Origin: an uncultured Bacteroidota bacterium
Lineage (GTDB): Bacteria; Bacteroidota; Bacteroidia; Chitinophagales; Chitinophagaceae
Reading direction: 5' to 3'
Assembly (NCBI GenBank): GCA_937928385.1
Contig: CALEZD010000009.1
Location: 1 to 43,253, forward strand
DNA: 43,253 nt
How positions within the stretch are numbered: the stretch's first letter is position 1; each line of letters opens with the position of its first letter. Of the stretch, positions 17,292 to 25,650 are shown one piece after another. A program made the position numbers and the translations under genes. The notes under the pieces were generated by a model that was not told where the DNA came from, searched no databases, and saw nothing but the letters and a program-made list of their open reading frames with translations.

Positions 17292-19805
17292 ATGGTTACT
17301 CAAAACAATACTAATAGCAGCCTGTATAACATGGGTGTTGTTTTCCTGGTTATTTCATTGATTGTTTATTGTTTACCGGTTTGGACACCATTTAACACAG
17401 ACGCCTATTTTGGCCTGTTCGCTGTTAATTACCTGATAGTAATAGTATATTTCATATTGCTTCCAGTGCAAAAGAAGCACAGAAAAGGCAGCGGTGGCAT
17501 ATCTCTGGTTTTTGTATTGCTGGTTCTTTTCCATGTAAGCGCCTGGTCGCTCAATAAATCGTTACCCGTGTTTGAAAAATCTACTACCGGGCTTACCCTT
17601 ATGCTAATTATCGGCAATATTGGCTGCCTGATGGTGCATTTTTACGAACGTTTACCACAATGGGGCAGGTATGCCGTTATGTTTGCATTGGGAGTGGCGT
17701 TTACTGCTTTCGTCTACTTGTCCATTTACCTGCTCAGCCTGTACCCTATAAGTATTATCCTGGCAATAGGGTTCGGATTTTCTTTGCACAGCTTCGTACC
17801 CCTGTTGTTCGTATTGTTTATTACCATACAATGCTACCGTTTTTGGAAAACGGACAAGAAAAGTATTGTGTATAGTGCAGTTGGCGCTATATTACCCCTA
17901 TTGATTGGGATAGGTTTTACTATTGCCTGGAATAACCTGAATAAAAAAGTAAGCGTCGCATTCCAACAAACCCTGATAGACGATAATACGGATTTGCCCG
18001 GCTGGGTAAGAGTAGCGCAAACCATACCGTTGAACAGCATGACTGAAAAATACCTGAAGAGTGACCTGGTGTATACCCTACCATCGCAGACATGGGACTG
18101 GAGCCTGCCGACAAGGGATTATGAAGAAGTGCGGAAACATGACCCGCTCATTATGTTTGCTGCAACGTTTTCAAAACCACCGGCACTTAGCCAGGAAGAA
18201 AGGATAAAAATCCTGGAGAGTATATATGATGCCAGGCATAAGACACTGAACCGCCTTTGGTCGGGTAATCACCTGGTGACACAGTCTGTATTATCGAATG
18301 TGCGGATATGGCCTGAGTCAAGAATAGCGTACACCGAAAAGACGATTACTGTGTTTTGTGATGAGCCTCCTAAAGAATGGCGCAACCAAAGGGAGGCTAT
18401 TTATACCTTTTACCTGCCTGAAGGAGGCGTGGTAACATCGCTGTCGTTGTGGATAAACGGAAAAGAAGAAAAAGCCAAGCTGACTACACAATCAAAAGCT
18501 GACTCAGCTTATACGACGATAGTGGGGGTTGAAAGCAGGGATCCATCTGTGGTGCACTGGCAGGAGGGGAATACAGTATCAGTAAGGGTATTCCCTGTAT
18601 TAACCGGACAGAACCGGGTATTCAAAATAGGAGTGACTGCCCCTTTGAAGCTGACGGACGGGCAACTGGTGTATGAAAATTTATACTTCAGGGGCCCTGA
18701 CGTAACCTATGCTACGGAAATAAGACAAGTAGACTGGGTAAATATGCCCGGCGGTTTTGCTATGCCTGAAGGATATACCGCCAACGGTAACAGCAGGTTT
18801 ATTAAAAAAAGTGATTCTTATGAACAGGGATGGCAGCTATCATTTAAAGACCCCGGTATCAGACAGGGCGTCTTTTCATTTGACCAACATTCCTATACCA
18901 TAGAGCCAGCCAGAATAGTATTGCAAGATGCATCGTTTTCGAGGGCTTACCTGGACATCAATGAGCTGTGGAGTGAGGAGGACATCAAAGATGTAATAAA
19001 TGCTATGCAAGGTCAAAGCAGCCTATTTGTTTACTCGGACAGGACAGAACAACTAAGTGGGGCCTATGAAAAGCATAAAGAACTACTGAATACACTCAGA
19101 AAAAGACATTTCAGCATCTTTCCTTTTTATGCTATCGAGGACAAAGAGCATTCGCTGGTTGTTACAAAAGGCACAAACAGTTCCCCCAATCTTTCCGATT
19201 TAAAAGACAGTGAATTTGGCGACAAGTTAGAAAGCTCAATAAGGGCAGGAGGAAAATTCAATGTGTTTTGCATCAGCGCACAAGAATCGCCCTACCTGAA
19301 AGCGCTGAAGGAACACAGGGTGTTCAATTATGCTCATGGCGATATAGCATTGCTGCGGCAGTATGTTGACGATAAAAAGTTCCCAAAGAATATAGAAAAT
19401 GACAGCACTGTAGATGTAGAGAGCGCAGGCGTACAGTTGATACAATCAGCTAACAAAGGCATGTCCGACGCTCCCGACCACCTTATGCGCTTGTACGCCT
19501 ATAACAATATAATGCAAAAACTGGGTACAGGTATATTCACTAATCACGAAACGGATGAGGAACTGGTGCGCCGGGCAGAACAGGCATACATAGTAACCCC
19601 CGTGAGCAGCCTGATAGTACTGGAAACGCAGGCAGACTACGACAGGTTTGGTATATCCGAAAGTAAAAACAGCCTGCAGAATGCGACACTAAAATCAGGA
19701 GGTGCGGTACCAGAACCTGAAGAATGGGCATTAATCATCATAGCATGCGCGGCATTGTTGTGGACTGTGTACAGGAAAAAAACAAAAAGAGCGGTATCGC
19801 TATGA
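17292..19805 (+). CDS. XrtN system VIT domain protein (exosortase N substrate)
   Basis: The 837-residue protein has six to eight membrane helices in the first 225 residues, a VIT domain (about 335-455, REAIYTFYLPEGGVVTSLSL), then a soluble part of about 340 residues. The C-terminus is a sorting tag: PEP at 807-809 (VPEPEEWA), one hydrophobic helix (about 813-828) and a basic end (RKKTKR). This matches PEP-CTERM tags cut by exosortases, and the exosortase gene follows with a 4-bp ATGA overlap. VIT domains are usually followed by a VWA domain; I see no clear MIDAS motif (DxSxS) here. The segment TPVSSLIVLETQADYDRF before the tag looks conserved. Role unknown; probably a surface or envelope protein processed by XrtN. 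Confidence 0.9.
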   Translation: MVTQNNTNSSLYNMGVVFLVISLIVYCLPVWTPFNTDAYFGLFAVNYLIVIVYFILLPVQKKHRKGSGGISLVFVLLVLFHVSAWSLNKSLPVFEKSTTGLTLMLIIGNIGCLMVHFYERLPQWGRYAVMFALGVAFTAFVYLSIYLLSLYPISIILAIGFGFSLHSFVPLLFVLFITIQCYRFWKTDKKSIVYSAVGAILPLLIGIGFTIAWNNLNKKVSVAFQQTLIDDNTDLPGWVRVAQTIPLNSMTEKYLKSDLVYTLPSQTWDWSLPTRDYEEVRKHDPLIMFAATFSKPPALSQEERIKILESIYDARHKTLNRLWSGNHLVTQSVLSNVRIWPESRIAYTEKTITVFCDEPPKEWRNQREAIYTFYLPEGGVVTSLSLWINGKEEKAKLTTQSKADSAYTTIVGVESRDPSVVHWQEGNTVSVRVFPVLTGQNRVFKIGVTAPLKLTDGQLVYENLYFRGPDVTYATEIRQVDWVNMPGGFAMPEGYTANGNSRFIKKSDSYEQGWQLSFKDPGIRQGVFSFDQHSYTIEPARIVLQDASFSRAYLDINELWSEEDIKDVINAMQGQSSLFVYSDRTEQLSGAYEKHKELLNTLRKRHFSIFPFYAIEDKEHSLVVTKGTNSSPNLSDLKDSEFGDKLESSIRAGGKFNVFCISAQESPYLKALKEHRVFNYAHGDIALLRQYVDDKKFPKNIENDSTVDVESAGVQLIQSANKGMSDAPDHLMRLYAYNNIMQKLGTGIFTNHETDEELVRRAEQAYIVTPVSSLIVLETQADYDRFGISESKNSLQNATLKSGGAVPEPEEWALIIIACAALLWTVYRKKTKRAVSL

Positions 19806-21145
19806 ATGGCCTTACCCTGAAATATGGAACGGTGATACGCAGGCATGTACTGTTTAGCCTGCTGTTAATTGCACACTTTGGTATAGGGTTGTATTTTCTG
19901 CAGGGGTACGTGCCCTGGCAATCATTGAACTTTATAATAGCAGTGGCTGGGTTGCCCATAATTATATATGGCAGTGTTTCGGGCGAAAGAACTTTTCGTT
20001 TTGCTTTTTTAGGTTTGACGGCTGCATTATCTGCATATTTTTTCCCGGTCAATGCGGTTTTATTCCTGGCACTGATATTATCTGCTGCCGGGGTGATTGA
20101 ATGGGTATATGGAAAGATGTCTATGATACCGATACTTATCGTACTTATTATTTCGCCTGTTTCATACATTATTACTATTCTCAGTTTTCCAATAAGGATA
20201 TGGTTGACTAAAATTGCAGCAGGTATTATTGGTAGTATCGGTAGCGGGACGGTAGCTGTGGGTAATGTAATAATCTATAATGGCATTGATTATAGTGTTG
20301 ATCCCGCCTGTATGGGTTTGAAAATGCTATCTACCTCTTTGTGGTTTAGCCTGTACCTGTTGTATTTTATACAGAAAAAGCATAACAGGTATTTAAGTCT
20401 GCATATGTTACTGTCCTCATTGGTTATTGTCGGGTTACTGAATATTGTTACTAACCTTTCACGTATAGTGCTGCTTGTGTACTTTAACATACAGCCCGAC
20501 AATATTATGCACGACCTGGTTGGCGTAGGTTGTTTTGTATTGTATACTGTATTGCCAGTACTCTACCTGTTCAACAAACTGGTTGAGCGCAAGGGCAGGC
20601 GGGTGGGGAAACCGGAATTTCAATCGGGTGGCAGTATTGCTTTTAACATAATACCTTTTGTAATACTTGCAGTCATTGTGTTTTCCGGCATTCATATTCG
20701 TACCAACAACAATCAAGTGTCTGTAACCAAAGTCAAGCAGATAGAAGGGTATACCTGTGATAATTTTAGCAATGACGTTGTAAGGATTGCTAATGACAAT
20801 ACCCTTATTTATATAAAAAGCATACCTGCATTTTACTCATCGGAACACAACCCGCTGATGTGCTGGGTGGGTAGTGGCTACGAATTTAATCAACTGAAGG
20901 AGCAGCGGTACAAAAATGTAAGGGTGTACACCGGGATGTTACAGGATAAGGAAAATGTATTGTACACGGCATGGTGGTATGACAACGGAAAGAAAAGAAC
21001 TGTAAGCCAGCTTATCTGGAGGTGGGATATGTTAAGGGGTGCACATAAATACAGTGTAGTGAATGTGACCTGTAACACTGAGAAAGATTTAAACAGAGAG
21101 GTGAATAAAATATTAGCTACAGATTTCCTGAATAAGTCGTTGTAA
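19802..21145 (+). CDS. xrtN: Exosortase N
   Basis: 447 residues from the ATG at 19802, which overlaps the stop of the VIT gene (ATGA). An in-frame ATG at 19724 lies inside the previous gene and is unlikely. About eight helices form the exosortase core. The catalytic triad is visible: C170 in DPACMGLKM, R221 in TNLSRIVLL, H237 in MHDLVGVG. The C-terminal part (about 300-447) looks like a fused EpsI-type domain, with HNPLMCWVGSGYEF. Exosortases cut PEP-CTERM tags and pass proteins to the cell surface. The coupling to a single substrate gene fits a dedicated pair. Confidence 0.92.
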   Translation: MNGLTLKYGTVIRRHVLFSLLLIAHFGIGLYFLQGYVPWQSLNFIIAVAGLPIIIYGSVSGERTFRFAFLGLTAALSAYFFPVNAVLFLALILSAAGVIEWVYGKMSMIPILIVLIISPVSYIITILSFPIRIWLTKIAAGIIGSIGSGTVAVGNVIIYNGIDYSVDPACMGLKMLSTSLWFSLYLLYFIQKKHNRYLSLHMLLSSLVIVGLLNIVTNLSRIVLLVYFNIQPDNIMHDLVGVGCFVLYTVLPVLYLFNKLVERKGRRVGKPEFQSGGSIAFNIIPFVILAVIVFSGIHIRTNNNQVSVTKVKQIEGYTCDNFSNDVVRIANDNTLIYIKSIPAFYSSEHNPLMCWVGSGYEFNQLKEQRYKNVRVYTGMLQDKENVLYTAWWYDNGKKRTVSQLIWRWDMLRGAHKYSVVNVTCNTEKDLNREVNKILATDFLNKSL

Positions 21146-21218
21146 TAAAGTCAAACGAAGAAGTTCCCTTACCACCCACATCTCCATTGTCATCCCCGGC
21201 ACTCCTTTTAATGTTGCT

Positions 21219-22223
21219 CTATTTCACTGCCTTCCCTTTCTTTTTTGCTTCCAGCAGTTCCTGCGCTTCTGCAATTATTTCTTTCAGGTCTTCTTCGGTC
21301 AAACCGCTGTCATGGCTATTTTCTTCAGCTGTGAGGTCTTTCCCTGCCTTTACAAGTTCGGCTTCCTCTGCTGCTTTGCGTTTGAAGTATCCACGCAAAA
21401 AATAATTGCCATGCAGGGCTTTCATATTCTCGCTGAAGCCATAGGCGGCTTCGTCAATCGTGCCCAGTGTTTCGTCAACATTGCCCAATGTTTTGTCAAT
21501 CGTACCCATAGTTGTATTGGCAGACGCGACCACCCTATCGAGCCCGTTGGCAAGAGAATCGGTATATACCAGGCTACCGAGCGAACCTCTGCCCGCGCGT
21601 ATATGCGCAGCAATATCAGCAAAAGAGCCGGTTATTTTTTCAGCATTCAGGGCTGTACCCTCCAGGCTACGGGACAGGTCGTCGGTGTACAACAGCTTAC
21701 TGATAGTGCCGTTGCCCTCGCGTATCTGTATGGCCATGCCGGCCAGTTCGCGCATAATCACATCGGCATGGTCGGCCACAGAGGTAAACTTGGCTATTAC
21801 CTTGTCGTAATCTATAGGGTCTACTGTCATAATACGTGAGCCGCCGGTTAATAGCTTTGTTTCGTTGGGCGAGCCGGAAGTAATGGTTACCAGTTTGTCG
21901 CCCATTAACCCGTCTCCGCCTATGGTGGCCACTACATCCACTTTCAGGAAGGGCCTTACGTTTTCCTTCATGTTCATTTCTACCCGTATCAGCGTGTCGG
22001 ATATAATGCGGATGTCTTCTACAGTACCTACGTTAATGCCCGCAAAGCGGACATTGTTGCCCACGTTGAGCCCCCCTACATTACTGAATACACCATATAT
22101 CATATAGGTATTGCTGAACATGTTCTTTTGGCTGCCGATGAAAAATATGCCTGCTATAAAAATCAGGATACCTACCATGGTGAACACGCCTATCTTTATT
22201 TTTTGACCGATGCTTGTTTTCAT
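21219..22223 (-). CDS. mlaD: MCE/MlaD family lipid-binding protein
   Basis: About 334 residues from ATG 22223. One N-terminal helix (VFTMVGILIFIAGIFFIGS) anchors it to the inner membrane. A single MCE domain follows (about 40-115, FSNVGGLNVGNNVRFAGINVG), then a long helical region with repeated low-complexity segments (TMGTIDKTLGNVDETLGTID) and a charged, Lys/Glu-rich end. It is the substrate-binding part of a phospholipid ABC transporter linking inner and outer membranes. It is third in an operon after mlaE and mlaF (7-bp gap). An upstream in-frame ATG at 22268 lies inside mlaF and is less likely. Confidence 0.92.
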   Translation of the reverse strand: MKTSIGQKIKIGVFTMVGILIFIAGIFFIGSQKNMFSNTYMIYGVFSNVGGLNVGNNVRFAGINVGTVEDIRIISDTLIRVEMNMKENVRPFLKVDVVATIGGDGLMGDKLVTITSGSPNETKLLTGGSRIMTVDPIDYDKVIAKFTSVADHADVIMRELAGMAIQIREGNGTISKLLYTDDLSRSLEGTALNAEKITGSFADIAAHIRAGRGSLGSLVYTDSLANGLDRVVASANTTMGTIDKTLGNVDETLGTIDEAAYGFSENMKALHGNYFLRGYFKRKAAEEAELVKAGKDLTAEENSHDSGLTEEDLKEIIAEAQELLEAKKKGKAVK

Positions 22224-22230
22224 AATATTG

Positions 22231-23013
22231 TTATTTAAAAAACGAACGAACCAGTTTATCCGGCCCATTCTTCAATTGTTCAAATGTCCCCTCGGCTACA
22301 AATGTGCCTTCATCCAGCACCAGCAGCCTGTCTGCCGTTACTTCGGCACAGGCTATGTCGTGTGTAATAATTACCGATGAGGTTTTATATTTTTTCTGCA
22401 TCTCCAACACCAGCTCGCTGATTTCGCCCGATGTGATAGGGTCGAGCCCTGTGGTGGGTTCGTCATACAGCATGATTTCGGGCTTGAGAATCAATGTGCG
22501 TGCAAGGCCAATGCGTTTGCGCATACCGCCCGAAAGGTCGGAGGGCATTTTATTTATGGCATCGAGCAGCCCCACGCTTTCCAGCATCTCTTCTATCCTG
22601 TTGCGGATATCATCCCTGTCCTTGAGCTGCAATACACGGGTAAGCGGGAACTCCAGGTTTTCTTCTACAGTCATAGAATCGAACAAGGCACCGCTCTGGA
22701 AAAGAAAGCCCACCCTGATACGCAGTTGTTTCAGTTCCTCTTCGTTCAAGTCTTTCACTTCGCTGCCATGTACCTTCAGACTACCGGACTCCTGCGTTAA
22801 CAACCCCACCATACATTTAATCGCCACGGATTTCCCAGAGCCTGATTTTCCCAGCACTACCAGGTTCTCCCCTTTATTCAAATGCATACTTAAATCTATC
22901 AGTACTTTTTTATCGCCAAAAGATTTGTTTAGATTGCTGATGCGTATCACTGCGTCATCTTTTGGCGCCGCAGTGCCTGGTGATATTGAAGTATCCGGGT
23001 TTATCGTGTCCAT
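22231..23013 (-). CDS. mlaF: MlaF-type ABC transporter ATP-binding protein
   Basis: The 260-residue protein has all ABC motifs: Walker A GKSGSGKS (about 57-64), Q-loop, signature LSGGMRKR, Walker B IMLYDEP, D-loop and H-switch IITHD. LSGGMRKR and DEPTTGLDPI are typical for the MCE-linked subgroup (MlaF, MkL). It drives lipid movement with the MlaE permease (6 bp upstream) and MlaD (7 bp downstream). Cytoplasmic face of the inner membrane. Confidence 0.95.
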   Translation of the reverse strand: MDTINPDTSISPGTAAPKDDAVIRISNLNKSFGDKKVLIDLSMHLNKGENLVVLGKSGSGKSVAIKCMVGLLTQESGSLKVHGSEVKDLNEEELKQLRIRVGFLFQSGALFDSMTVEENLEFPLTRVLQLKDRDDIRNRIEEMLESVGLLDAINKMPSDLSGGMRKRIGLARTLILKPEIMLYDEPTTGLDPITSGEISELVLEMQKKYKTSSVIITHDIACAEVTADRLLVLDEGTFVAEGTFEQLKNGPDKLVRSFFK

Positions 23014-23019
23014 AGTTGT

Positions 23020-23805
23020 TTAATTGTAAGCAAATACTGATGTCAGTTGCACTGCTATGGCGTCTAACAAAATAATCCATAACGATGCAGATACGACAGC
23101 AGAATTGGCTGCAAGCCCTACGCTTTCGGTACCACGGTCAGAGTTATAGCCTTTGTAGCAGCCTACAAAACCAATAGCAAAGCCGAAGAATATGGTTTTA
23201 ATAACGGCAGGAAACAGGTCGGAAAAGGCGAGGGACGAAAAGGCTTTATTAAAATACATGCCAAAAGTCATACTGTTATTGATATTGGATGCTACAAATC
23301 CTCCCAACAGCGCCAGTCCGTCGGCCATCAGCGTCAGTAACGGTATCATAAGGGTACAAGCCAGTATGCGGGTCACCACCAGATATTGTATAGGGTTGGC
23401 GCCGGATACCTCCATAGCATCTATTTGCTCGCTTACCTTCATACTGCCCAACTCGGCACCAATGCCTGATGCTACCTTACCCGCACATATCAGTGCTATG
23501 ATAACGGGGCCTATCTCGCGTATAACAGATATGGCTACCATACTGGGCACATAACTCACAGCACCAAATTCTTTCATCGTTGGCTCTGACTGTAAGGTGA
23601 GTACGAAACCGAGTACAAAACCGGTTATCCCCACCAGTGATATGGACTTGTACCCCACCAGGTAAGACTGCCGTATCAACTCATTCCACTCAAACCCTGA
23701 GCGAAAAATATTGCGGAAGAACGAGCCCATAAATACCACCTGGTTGCCTGTAGCGATAAATTGCCTTGTTAATATATCGGGTGTCTTTATAATCATTTGA
23801 TTCAT
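23020..23805 (-). CDS. mlaE: MlaE-type ABC transporter permease
   Basis: About 261 residues from the ATG at 23805 with five or six membrane helices and the MlaE pattern (LVGYKSISLVGITGFVLGFV, EIGPVIIALICAGKVASGIG, MKVSEQIDAMEVSGANPIQY). The frame is open to 23853, but that extension would run through a perfect hairpin (23814-23841) and give a poor N-terminus, so I chose the internal ATG. First gene of mlaEFD. No outer-membrane MlaA or periplasmic MlaC is in the window, as is usual for Bacteroidota loci of this type. Confidence 0.93.
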   Translation of the reverse strand: MNQMIIKTPDILTRQFIATGNQVVFMGSFFRNIFRSGFEWNELIRQSYLVGYKSISLVGITGFVLGFVLTLQSEPTMKEFGAVSYVPSMVAISVIREIGPVIIALICAGKVASGIGAELGSMKVSEQIDAMEVSGANPIQYLVVTRILACTLMIPLLTLMADGLALLGGFVASNINNSMTFGMYFNKAFSSLAFSDLFPAVIKTIFFGFAIGFVGCYKGYNSDRGTESVGLAANSAVVSASLWIILLDAIAVQLTSVFAYN

Positions 23806-23813
23806 TAATAGTA

Positions 23814-23841
23814 AAAGCCATTGGCAAAAACCAATGGCTTT
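23814..23841 (-). promoter_or_regulatory. Perfect 11-bp hairpin just upstream of mlaE
   Basis: AAAGCCATTGG (23814-23824) pairs with CCAATGGCTTT (23831-23841) around six bases. In the mlaE transcript it would stand 9-36 bases before the start codon and be followed by TTTTACTATT. It could be an attenuator, a translation-control hairpin, or the terminator of whatever once lay upstream. Confidence 0.55.
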
Positions 23842-23900
23842 AGAGTAAAACACTTAAATCAGTAAAATGTTCTATGTAAAGCCCTTAATTCAGGGAAAAA

Positions 23901-24100
23901 CTATTCGATTTCAATAATCGTATCTAAAGAATGTACTACGCCATCTGGCCCTGCATGGTTTCTGCCTTGCCGGGTAGTGCGGTATTTATAGTTATGTTCC
24001 CTTAGCCACAACTACATCTGTAATATTTGACATGATATCTACTTTGCGTGCAGATAGAATAATATGCAGGTAATGTAATATAAGCTTTTAATATGGATAA
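23901..24100 (-). pseudogene. Decayed coding remnant with frameshift
   Basis: On the minus strand a protein-like frame (ARKVDIMSNITDVVVAKGT) runs to a TAA, and just there another frame continues (HNYKYRTTRQGRNHAGPDG, then VVHSLDTIIEIE) to a TAG at 23901-23903. The ending loosely resembles the NGVVHVID end of fasciclin domains. No start codon is evident. Probably a gene fossil; chance is not excluded. The rest of the gap 23842-24304 is AT-rich and, apart from the palindrome at 24273, shows nothing I can name. Confidence 0.25.
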
Positions 24101-24272
24101 AAATTATTTATTATTGAAATGAACAAAAATATCTACATTTTGAAGAGATTTCCCTTCTTCTATGCCGGCTTACCCTCACACCGCAATGAAAGTTGTGTGT
24201 AGCTATGCGTGTTACAAGCTAAGCTCATCCATCATTTTTTAATCACAACCCTGCGTAGGAGATAGTTAATTA

Positions 24273-24297
24273 TATTGGCACAATAGTTGTGCCAATA
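24273..24297 (+). promoter_or_regulatory. Perfect 25-bp palindrome, operator or sigma-54-like site
   Basis: TATTGGCACAA, TAG, TTGTGCCAATA: arms of 11 bp without mismatch, ending 7 bp before the ATG at 24305. TTGGCAC followed by TTGT at the -24/-12 distance also resembles a sigma-54 promoter, though the -12 GC is replaced by GT. Symmetry favours a dimeric regulator or a hairpin. Confidence 0.55.
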
Positions 24298-24304
24298 ACT
24301 AAAT

Positions 24305-24508
24305 ATGTCATCCCGAAAAGCACTCTTGTTATACGTATTGGCACTCGGCCTCACCATCACCGGCTTTTGGCTGGATAGTGACGAGCCCTCTCCCTGGCTA
24401 TGGGTGCGCATAGGGCAGGTGATATTTACCTCCATTATTATGTACGCCGTTGTTATCGGGCTGAATGAACTTATGGGTTGGTTATACAGTATTGCTACTA
24501 AGCGTTAA
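24305..24508 (+). CDS. Small two-helix membrane protein
   Basis: The 67-residue protein has two hydrophobic helices (about 5-22 and 36-60) joined by an acidic loop, and a short basic end (IATKR). I do not recognise the family. Its support is the good codon pattern, the two clear helices, and the 25-bp palindrome directly before its start. It stands alone, 77 bp upstream of selU on the same strand. It may sit in the inner membrane with the ends inside. Confidence 0.65.
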   Translation: MSSRKALLLYVLALGLTITGFWLDSDEPSPWLWVRIGQVIFTSIIMYAVVIGLNELMGWLYSIATKR

Positions 24509-24585
24509 TAAACAAACACAATCTCTTCTAAGTATGCCTCCAACCGTTTAAACCCGGAAAATCTCTATCTTTCGTGCCGTAAATA

Positions 24586-25650
24586 ATGGCCATCAGCAAA
24601 ATAAACATACAGGAGTTTCTAAAGTTGCGCGGGCAGCACCTCGTCTTCGATGTGCGCAGCCCGGGCGAGTACACCCATGCCCATATACCCGGCGCGCATA
24701 GCCTGCCTTTGTTTACCGACGAGGAGCGAAAAGTAGTAGGCACTGCTTACAAACAGGAAAGCCGCGAACAAGCCATTAAAATAGGGCTGGACTATTTCGG
24801 CGTTAAGATGCGCGGGATGGTGGAAGCGGTAGAAAGCCTGCTGCAAGGCCGGAACGACAGGACGGTGCTGGTGCATTGCTGGCGGGGAGGCATGCGCAGT
24901 GCGGGCGTAGCCTGGCTGCTGGACCTGTATGGATATAAAGTGTACACCTTGGCGGGCGGTTATAAAGCATACCGCCAATGGGCGCGTCAACTGTTTGAGC
25001 AACCATACCCATTCCATATCATCGGCGGATACACAGGCTCCGGCAAAACACCGGTGCTGCACGAGTTGCACAAGCAGGGGCAACACACCATCGACCTGGA
25101 AGCCCTGGCACGGCACAGGGGTTCTGCCTTTGGCGCTATGGAAGGCGAACCGGCCCCTACGCAGGAGATGTTTGAGAACCTGCTGGCGGAGGAACTGGAT
25201 AAACAGCAGCAACGTACTGCAACAGCATTGACGCCGATATGGCTGGAAGACGAAAGTCAGCGGATTGGCAGCATCAATTTACCTCATCCCTTTTGGGTGA
25301 CGATGCGCAATGCGCCTGTGTATTTTATAGAAGTGCCTTTTGAAGAACGGCTGAAACATATAGTGGAAGAGTATGGTGTACAGCCCATAGAAAAACTGGC
25401 AGGCGCAGCGCAGCGCATACAAAAACGCCTGGGCCCGCTGGAAACGAAAATGACATTACAGTACCTGGAGGAAGGAAATATAACCGAAGCTTTCAGGATA
25501 CTGTTGACATATTACGACAAACAATACAAGAAGGCATTGGAAAAACGTGATAACCCCGACCTCGATATACAATATATATCCTGCGAAGGGGTGAACGCAA
25601 TGGACAATGCGCAAAGAATAATAAGATGCAGGGAACAAGTGAAGCAATAA
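24586..25650 (+). CDS. selU: tRNA 2-selenouridine synthase (SelU/MnmH)
   Basis: The 354-residue enzyme replaces sulphur with selenium in 2-thiouridine at the wobble base of tRNAs, using selenophosphate and a geranylated intermediate. An N-terminal rhodanese domain (about 5-125) holds the catalytic C98 in VLVHCWRGGMRS. A P-loop domain follows (IIGGYTGSGKT, about 145). The family motifs DVRSPGEYTHAHIPGA and HRGSAFG are present. The start ATG 24586 follows a TATCTTTC -7-like element. The end overlaps the selD start by 25 bp, so the two are co-translated. Confidence 0.95.
   Translation: MAISKINIQEFLKLRGQHLVFDVRSPGEYTHAHIPGAHSLPLFTDEERKVVGTAYKQESREQAIKIGLDYFGVKMRGMVEAVESLLQGRNDRTVLVHCWRGGMRSAGVAWLLDLYGYKVYTLAGGYKAYRQWARQLFEQPYPFHIIGGYTGSGKTPVLHELHKQGQHTIDLEALARHRGSAFGAMEGEPAPTQEMFENLLAEELDKQQQRTATALTPIWLEDESQRIGSINLPHPFWVTMRNAPVYFIEVPFEERLKHIVEEYGVQPIEKLAGAAQRIQKRLGPLETKMTLQYLEEGNITEAFRILLTYYDKQYKKALEKRDNPDLDIQYISCEGVNAMDNAQRIIRCREQVKQ

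Noticed and set aside
19724..19801. Earlier ATG for exosortase N
   Set aside because: It would overlap the PEP-CTERM tail of the VIT protein in another frame; ATG 19802 gives a normal N-terminus and an ATGA overlap.
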